In this document: one piece after another, positions 57,959 to 64,000 of the stretch
Layout of the letters: each line of letters begins with the position of its first letter
Numbering within the stretch: position 1 is the stretch's first letter
Assembly: GCA_001599975.1 (NCBI GenBank)
Contig: BCIO01000005.1
Coordinates: forward strand, 3,006,905-3,070,904
Source: Cystobasidiopsis lactophilus
Lineage: Eukaryota > Basidiomycota > Agaricostilbomycetes > Agaricostilbales > Chionosphaeraceae
Direction: 5' to 3'
Length of the DNA: 64,000 bases
Translations under genes and position numbers: made by a program
The notes under the pieces: model-generated
Databases searched by the model: none
What the model saw: only the letters and a program-made list of their open reading frames with translations
Told to the model about the DNA's origin: nothing

Positions 57959-58918
57959 ATGAGCTGGGCGCGAGCGTTGGTCCAATACGCCACCAATCCC
58001 AATCCCGCTTCTCTGCCCGACGATGTCTACATAGCGTGAGTTCTGTCTTCGACATGCAATCACCTATGCTTGATTGACTGCCTTCACCTCCAGCCACGAC
58101 GACTACACATTGACCATCAGAGATAAATTTCCCAAGGCTCACTTTCACCTCCTCATATTGCCCCGTCTTTTCAAGATCCCTGCCGCAGAGTCGGCTACTG
58201 GGAAAGAGGTCAAGCTGAGCGAGTCCACGCTTGATTCGCTGGCGGCGTTGGCCCGAAGCAAGCACTGCCTCTATGTGCTCAAGAAACTCAAGGAGGCTGC
58301 ACAGAAGGCAGAGAGGATGATCGAGATCGAGCAGATGGAGTTGAAACAGAGCACTTGGGGCATCAACAAGGGTTTCCACGCTCAAGGTTGGTCCACTCTC
58401 TGTAAGCACCCTGACCTTCTCATCCGGGCAAGTCCACAGAGTCTATGAAACATGTCCACGTCCATGTCATATCCTCTGAATTGGTCAGCGATAGTCTCAA
58501 GAACAAGAGTAAGCGCGCTGTCCGTCGCCGACTGCTGCAAGAAGTGAGCCCCTTGGCAGAGCATTACAACTCCTTCCGCCCAGACTTGGGCTTCTTCCTT
58601 CACCTGGACGACGTGATCGCTCAGAAAGAAGCTGGAACCTTGCAGTCTCGAATCCCCCCACCAGTGACGGCCGAAACCCTCTTGAAGAAAGAGCTCGTCT
58701 CATACTACGACCTGTCGAAGAGTTTCACCACAATCCCCAAGCTGAAGGAGCATCTTTTCTACGAGTTCGAGCAACTAGTCAACAAAGGCGCAAGCGAGGA
58801 GCGGCTCAAACGAAAAAGGAGAGACGAGGAGCACCCAGCGAAGAAGGCTCGAACAGGAGCTGCTCAAGAGGAGCACGAGCGCGAGGGCGAGCGCCAGGCC
58901 GTTTTGTACACTACTTGA
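57959..58918 (+). CDS. HNT3: Aprataxin-like DNA-adenylate hydrolase (HNT3)
   Basis: A HIT-superfamily repair enzyme that removes AMP from abortive DNA-ligation ends. The ATG at 57959 gives MSWARALVQYATNPNPASLPDDVYIA. A GTGAGT intron joins to HDDYTLTIRDKFPKAHFHLLILPR, with the family KFPKAxxHxLxLPR block. Then come a charged helix, GFHAQESMKHVHVHVIS with the HIT triad HxHxHxx (after an intron at about 58,386-58,437), and LGFFLHLDDVI. The C-terminal region aligns with the C2HE zinc finger up to TTIPKLKEHLFYEFEQL. The two cysteines expected just before it are absent (the region reads LVSYYDLSKSF). A basic, Lys/Arg-rich tail (LKRKRRDEEHPAKKARTG) could act as a nuclear signal. The stop is a TGA at 58916-58918. 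It converges with PGI1, whose stop is 70 bases away. Confidence 0.87.
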
Positions 58919-58987
58919 AGGGGAAAAGGAGCTTGAAACTTTGATGTGCATGCCTTCTATGTATGTCAGCTAACGGCCTTTGCCCGT

Positions 58988-61336
<2,349 letters not shown>

Positions 61337-61384
61337 TGTCGTGGATGAGGGAAGACCGGCGATGACACGGGCTTTGCGCTGGGC

Positions 61385-62122
61385 GGCCGACTGCTGCTCC
61401 TAGCTTGCTCCTTGTGATTTCTCCGGCAAAGAAGCCAATCGCTACTCCTACCAAAGCAACGGACAAGCCTGAGGAGCTCGCAGGTTCTGCGAAGACTTGA
61501 CGTCAAGTCCGAGAGGCCCCATTTCGCGGATGGGCCCCGTGGCTTGCAGCCGGCGAGAATGTGTTCTTGTTTGTGCCCAACCTAGTAGGTGAGTTCTGGC
61601 TCTTTGGTGCTCCGCGGATTCCGGCGCCAGCAGCTTCACCGAGCTCCCGTCTGAGCGGAACGCTATCAAGCTACACGCGGGTCATCCTGGCCGCCATCTC
61701 CCTCTCCTACATGTCCTACCACCCTAAATACTGCACTGTGGCCTACATCATCTCATGTTTCTTGGACGCCGTGGATGAGCAGGCCGCGCGGGCATTAGGG
61801 CAGACATCCAAGTTTGGCGCAGTGCTCGACATGGTCACAGATAGGTGCGTCGGCTGCTCTTGGGTCAGGCCTTAATTCTGGAAGACATAGACATAGAGAC
61901 TCATCCAGCGAGGGCTGCCAGATGCACAACCTCGTGCTTGTGATGTTTCCTGAGCTCGACCTGTCCGCCCGCCCTACGCCCTCGTCGTCCAAGCTTTGAT
62001 CACGCTCGACTTCAGCAGTCACTACAGCCACATGTCTAGGTACGCTTTACGTGCCCGTTGTGCGCCTCGGCCTGCACGCTCACTGAAACTTCTGCCTCCC
62101 GCCGATTTAGCTCGCTCATCTC
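61385..62122 (+). pseudogene. Decayed phosphatidylinositol synthase gene (PIS1-like)
   Basis: The translation follows CDP-diacylglycerol-inositol 3-phosphatidyltransferase in order: a PAKKPIATPTKATDKPEEL leader (61,430-61,495), ENVFLFVPNLV, YTRVILAAISLSYMSYHP, LDAVDEQAARALGQTSKFGAVLDMVTDR, CTTSCL, CFLSST, then YALVVQALITLDFSSHYSHMS and SLIS. Four lesions argue that it is dead. First, the intron after NLV leaves the reading frame one base off. Second, the catalytic DxxDG motif reads DAVDE (Gly to Glu). Third, a TGA at 61941-61943 interrupts CTTSCL. Fourth, a frameshift lies between about 61,965 and 61,975. After SLIS at about 62,122 the similarity stops and the C-terminal membrane part is missing. 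No start codon fits the leader frame. As PIS is essential in yeast, an intact copy should exist elsewhere in the genome. Confidence 0.75.
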
Positions 62123-62167
62123 TGACCCTCGCAGTCTTCAAACAACAGATGCGAGAAGTGATGCGGC

Positions 62168-62211
62168 AGGTCGTACCCAAAAGCGAGACAGGTCGTACCC
62201 AAAAGCGAGAC
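62168..62211. repeat. Tandem 22-bp duplication
   Basis: Two perfect copies of a 22-base unit (AGGTCGTACCCAAAAGCGAG + AC) lie end to end, just beyond the last recognisable part of the PIS1 pseudogene. Confidence 0.95.
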
Positions 62212-62405
62212 GAAGGCAGACCTCAGGCTGCCAGCGAGCCATCGCCAAAGTGAGGTGGTGCCTGAAAAAAGATGGCCAGCTGTCTGCCGCACAAGCGAGT
62301 GAGTCTAAGGCTTCTTGGAAGTGTGGGTAATAGACCTTTGGACAGGGGTATCAAACTTGCATTGCTAAGAAAAGAGTAACAGGGAAACGATGCACGCCCC
62401 ATCGC

Positions 62406-62453
62406 CTGCAACCTGGACCACTTTTAGCCCTGCAACCTGGACCACTTTTAGCC
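62406..62453. repeat. Tandem 24-bp duplication
   Basis: Two perfect copies of a 24-base unit beginning CTGCAACCTGGACC and ending TTTTAGCC. They are probably a replication-slippage product. No coding role is apparent. Confidence 0.95.
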
Positions 62454-63487
62454 ATGCTACACGACCTTATTCCCCAAAACACTCCCGATCCTGCCGAGAT
62501 CTCTGTCAACCGGAAGGCGCCATCAAATGCTACGGCGCCACTGGCATCCTCCCGCTCCAGTCCCTCGACCAAGCTGGGGCGCTTAGCAACAGACCGCTAC
62601 TGCGCTTTCCTCGGACGCCATTGGCTAGCGAGCGCGGGCATTCGCTTCCGCCCAACCCTATGCAATCGCAAAGGGTGGACCACGACGGCGGCCACTTGCG
62701 CTGAAACGCTCAAATGCTTTCTGTGAGGCTATCTCCATATTCCCTCACATAACAGAGTGCTCGACTGAGAATGAAAGCCATGTCACAGGGGCTGGGCGCC
62801 TGCTACGAGGGCTTCACTCGTTTGCTCTACCTCACGTCCCTTGGCCGACTTCTCTTCTACTGAGATGCACCAGCTGCGCGCCTCAATTGTGTTTTACGAG
62901 CGCTAACAATTGTACCGACATTGCTGCCTTCACGACCCCTTCGCGGCGTTTAAGTGAGCGAGGTTTAATAATCGACGATCTTTGGAACGTTCAGCATTCA
63001 GCATTTGAGGACCCACTTCGCCCTTCACCTTCAAGTTTTGAGTCCCTTGGAAATCAACCAGCTCTGCGAATGTACTGAGAGACTATAGATCAAGCTACAC
63101 CTTGGAACGGCATCTTCTGGGAGGCAATTTCGCCTCAAGTCAATTTCGCCTCCCGCCCCCATGCACAATAATACAGCCGCTTGTCCAAGAATAGGCAGAT
63201 GGGAGAGACAGATTGCAAAGAAAGAAAGAGAGGGAGAGAAAGGAGGGAGACAGGCAGGCAGGCAAGCCTGGCAAGGCGGGCGAAGACAGAGAGGCGCCAG
63301 ACCTGACGACCAAGCCCAAGACCAAACGAAGCACAAGCTTTGCTTGCGACGCTGAACTTTCGACGAAAACAGATGCTCGACGAGAAGGAAAGAACAACAC
63401 GGATGATGCCGTTTTTCAAATCGGACCGCAAGTGACAGGATCCGAAAATGAAGAAGCTTTCAAATTGACATATCGCTTAAGTCAACC
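62454..63487. other. Gene-poor stretch
   Basis: About 1 kb with only short overlapping frames and no recognisable protein. A purine-rich simple-sequence tract lies at 63,203-63,275. Confidence 0.35.
63203..63275. repeat. Purine-rich low-complexity tract with (GGCA)n
   Basis: A run of GA-rich sequence (agagacag, gaaagaaagagaggg, aggagggagaca) passes into (GGCA)3-4. It forms a polypurine strand of about 70 bases, likely to make antisense frames look artificially long. Confidence 0.8.
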
Positions 63488-63496
63488 TATATAAAG
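63488..63496 (+). promoter_or_regulatory. TATA box candidate (TATATAAAG)
   Basis: A perfect TATATAAAG lies 162 bases upstream of the ATG at 63658 and is followed by a short pyrimidine-rich tract. It is the best core-promoter match noticed in the window and points rightward. Confidence 0.45.
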
Positions 63497-63657
63497 GGCG
63501 GAAATTATCTTGTTCCCGTACCGACCATCCCAACTAGCCATCTCGCTTACCGGTATTTTATCACCCACAGCCCTTCGCTGTGAGTCTATAGACTGTAGCG
63601 ACTGGACAGCGCTGCAGCGCCACTGACGGCACACAGAAATCCTCTAAGCCGCCATCA

Positions 63658-63999
63658 ATGGGAGCTGTCGGACGCAACAAACTCGCTGTGTCTGACCGTC
63701 AGCTTCGGCCGCGACCTGCCAGGCCCCCCTTGCACCCAATGAAGTGCCGCAAGGGTGCTTCTGCACTACCACCTGAGCTGCATGTCGTGCTTGAAGATCT
63801 CTGCGGCACAACCTCCTCGGTGGCAAAAGCTGAGGCGGGGGAGCCTGTAGCCTACAGCAGTCCACCGGCGGCCGCTGTCACCGAGGAGCACGTGAAAGCA
63901 GAAGCATGTCAGAATATCAGGCCATGGAGGCTCTGGGCAGGTGTGACAGGGCGATTCATGAGGGCAGGTGAGAATGAGGGTCGTCATCGAGGGCATTAG
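63658..63999 (+). CDS. Possible 5' end of a hypothetical gene
   Basis: The ATG at 63658 lies downstream of the TATA box candidate. The frame encodes MGAVGRNKLAVSDRQLRPRP, then KCRKGASALPPELHVVLEDLCG, a short acidic/Ala-rich part and IRPWRLWAGVTGRFMRA, and closes at a TAG at 63997-63999. A GGTGAGAAT donor-like site at about 63,966 suggests that the first exon may end there and the gene continue past the window. No domain is recognised. The call rests on position and promoter only. Confidence 0.22.
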   Translation: MGAVGRNKLAVSDRQLRPRPARPPLHPMKCRKGASALPPELHVVLEDLCGTTSSVAKAEAGEPVAYSSPPAAAVTEEHVKAEACQNIRPWRLWAGVTGRFMRAGENEGRHRGH

Positions 64000-64000
64000 A

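Noticed and set aside
61561-61875. Reading the PIS1 region as a functional continuous frame
   Set aside because: The frame continues through a segment that starts GTGAGT like an intron, stops soon after VTDRC, and would lack most of the membrane part of the enzyme.

Overview
The window looks like nuclear DNA of a basidiomycete fungus. It is dense with genes, most of them broken by many short spliceosomal introns (about 45-120 bases, GT...AG with CTNAY-like branch points). The proteins are typical fungal ones: a group III HAMP-repeat histidine kinase, KRE2-type mannosyltransferase, SPX-RING protein, MRP51, BCD1, PNS1-type transporter and sedolisin. Intron density and overall style would suit a yeast-like Pucciniomycotina or a related lineage, but this placement is a guess. 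There are no prokaryotic operons, CRISPR arrays or intact transposons.

Layout, left to right. 0-11.4 kb: the 3' exon of an unidentified Lys/Arg-rich protein (+), then LCB2 serine palmitoyltransferase (-) and a complete class II myosin heavy chain (-). 12-17.3 kb (+): a PNS1/CTL choline-transporter-like protein, COP9 signalosome subunit 3 and a small Cys-rich unknown. 18.3-27 kb: splicing helicase PRP22 (+), an MFS sugar transporter (-) and the CWC21/SRRM2-type splicing factor (-). 27-29.5 kb: a gene-poor stretch that holds one remarkable tRNA-Pro(UGG) gene. 29.5-35.6 kb: BCD1 (-), SPX-RING ubiquitin ligase (+) and a secreted sedolisin protease (-). 35.9-41.8 kb (-): a Nik1/Os-1-type hybrid histidine kinase with about seven HAMP units. 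43-46.7 kb: a Ser-rich hypothetical protein (+), then TFIIA-gamma (-) and a UBA-like small protein (+) that share a 126-base divergent promoter. 46.7-54 kb (all -): MRP51, a short-chain dehydrogenase, an acyl-CoA thioesterase and RPA1/RFA1. 54.3-58.9 kb (+): a possible SET-domain remnant, a GT15 mannosyltransferase and an aprataxin/HNT3 DNA-repair hydrolase. 59-61.3 kb (-): phosphoglucose isomerase. 61.4-62.1 kb (+): a decayed copy of the phosphatidylinositol synthase gene. 62.1-64 kb: repeat-bearing sequence with a TATA box and perhaps the start of another gene.

Most genes are housekeeping genes from unrelated pathways, as usual in fungal chromosomes. Two spliceosome genes (PRP22, CWC21) lie either side of a transporter.

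The most unusual observation is the tRNA-Pro(UGG) gene at 28.14-28.34 kb. Its pieces assemble into a full cloverleaf only if two extra insertions of about 50-58 bases, both with GT...AG-like ends, are removed from the 5' half, in addition to a normal 14-base intron at position 37/38. Next come the PIS1 pseudogene with a mutated catalytic motif, an aprataxin that appears to lack its zinc-binding cysteines, and a histidine kinase whose C-terminus appears to run through a (GAT)n microsatellite as poly-isoleucine. All exon joins were read by eye. No database search or transcript evidence was available.
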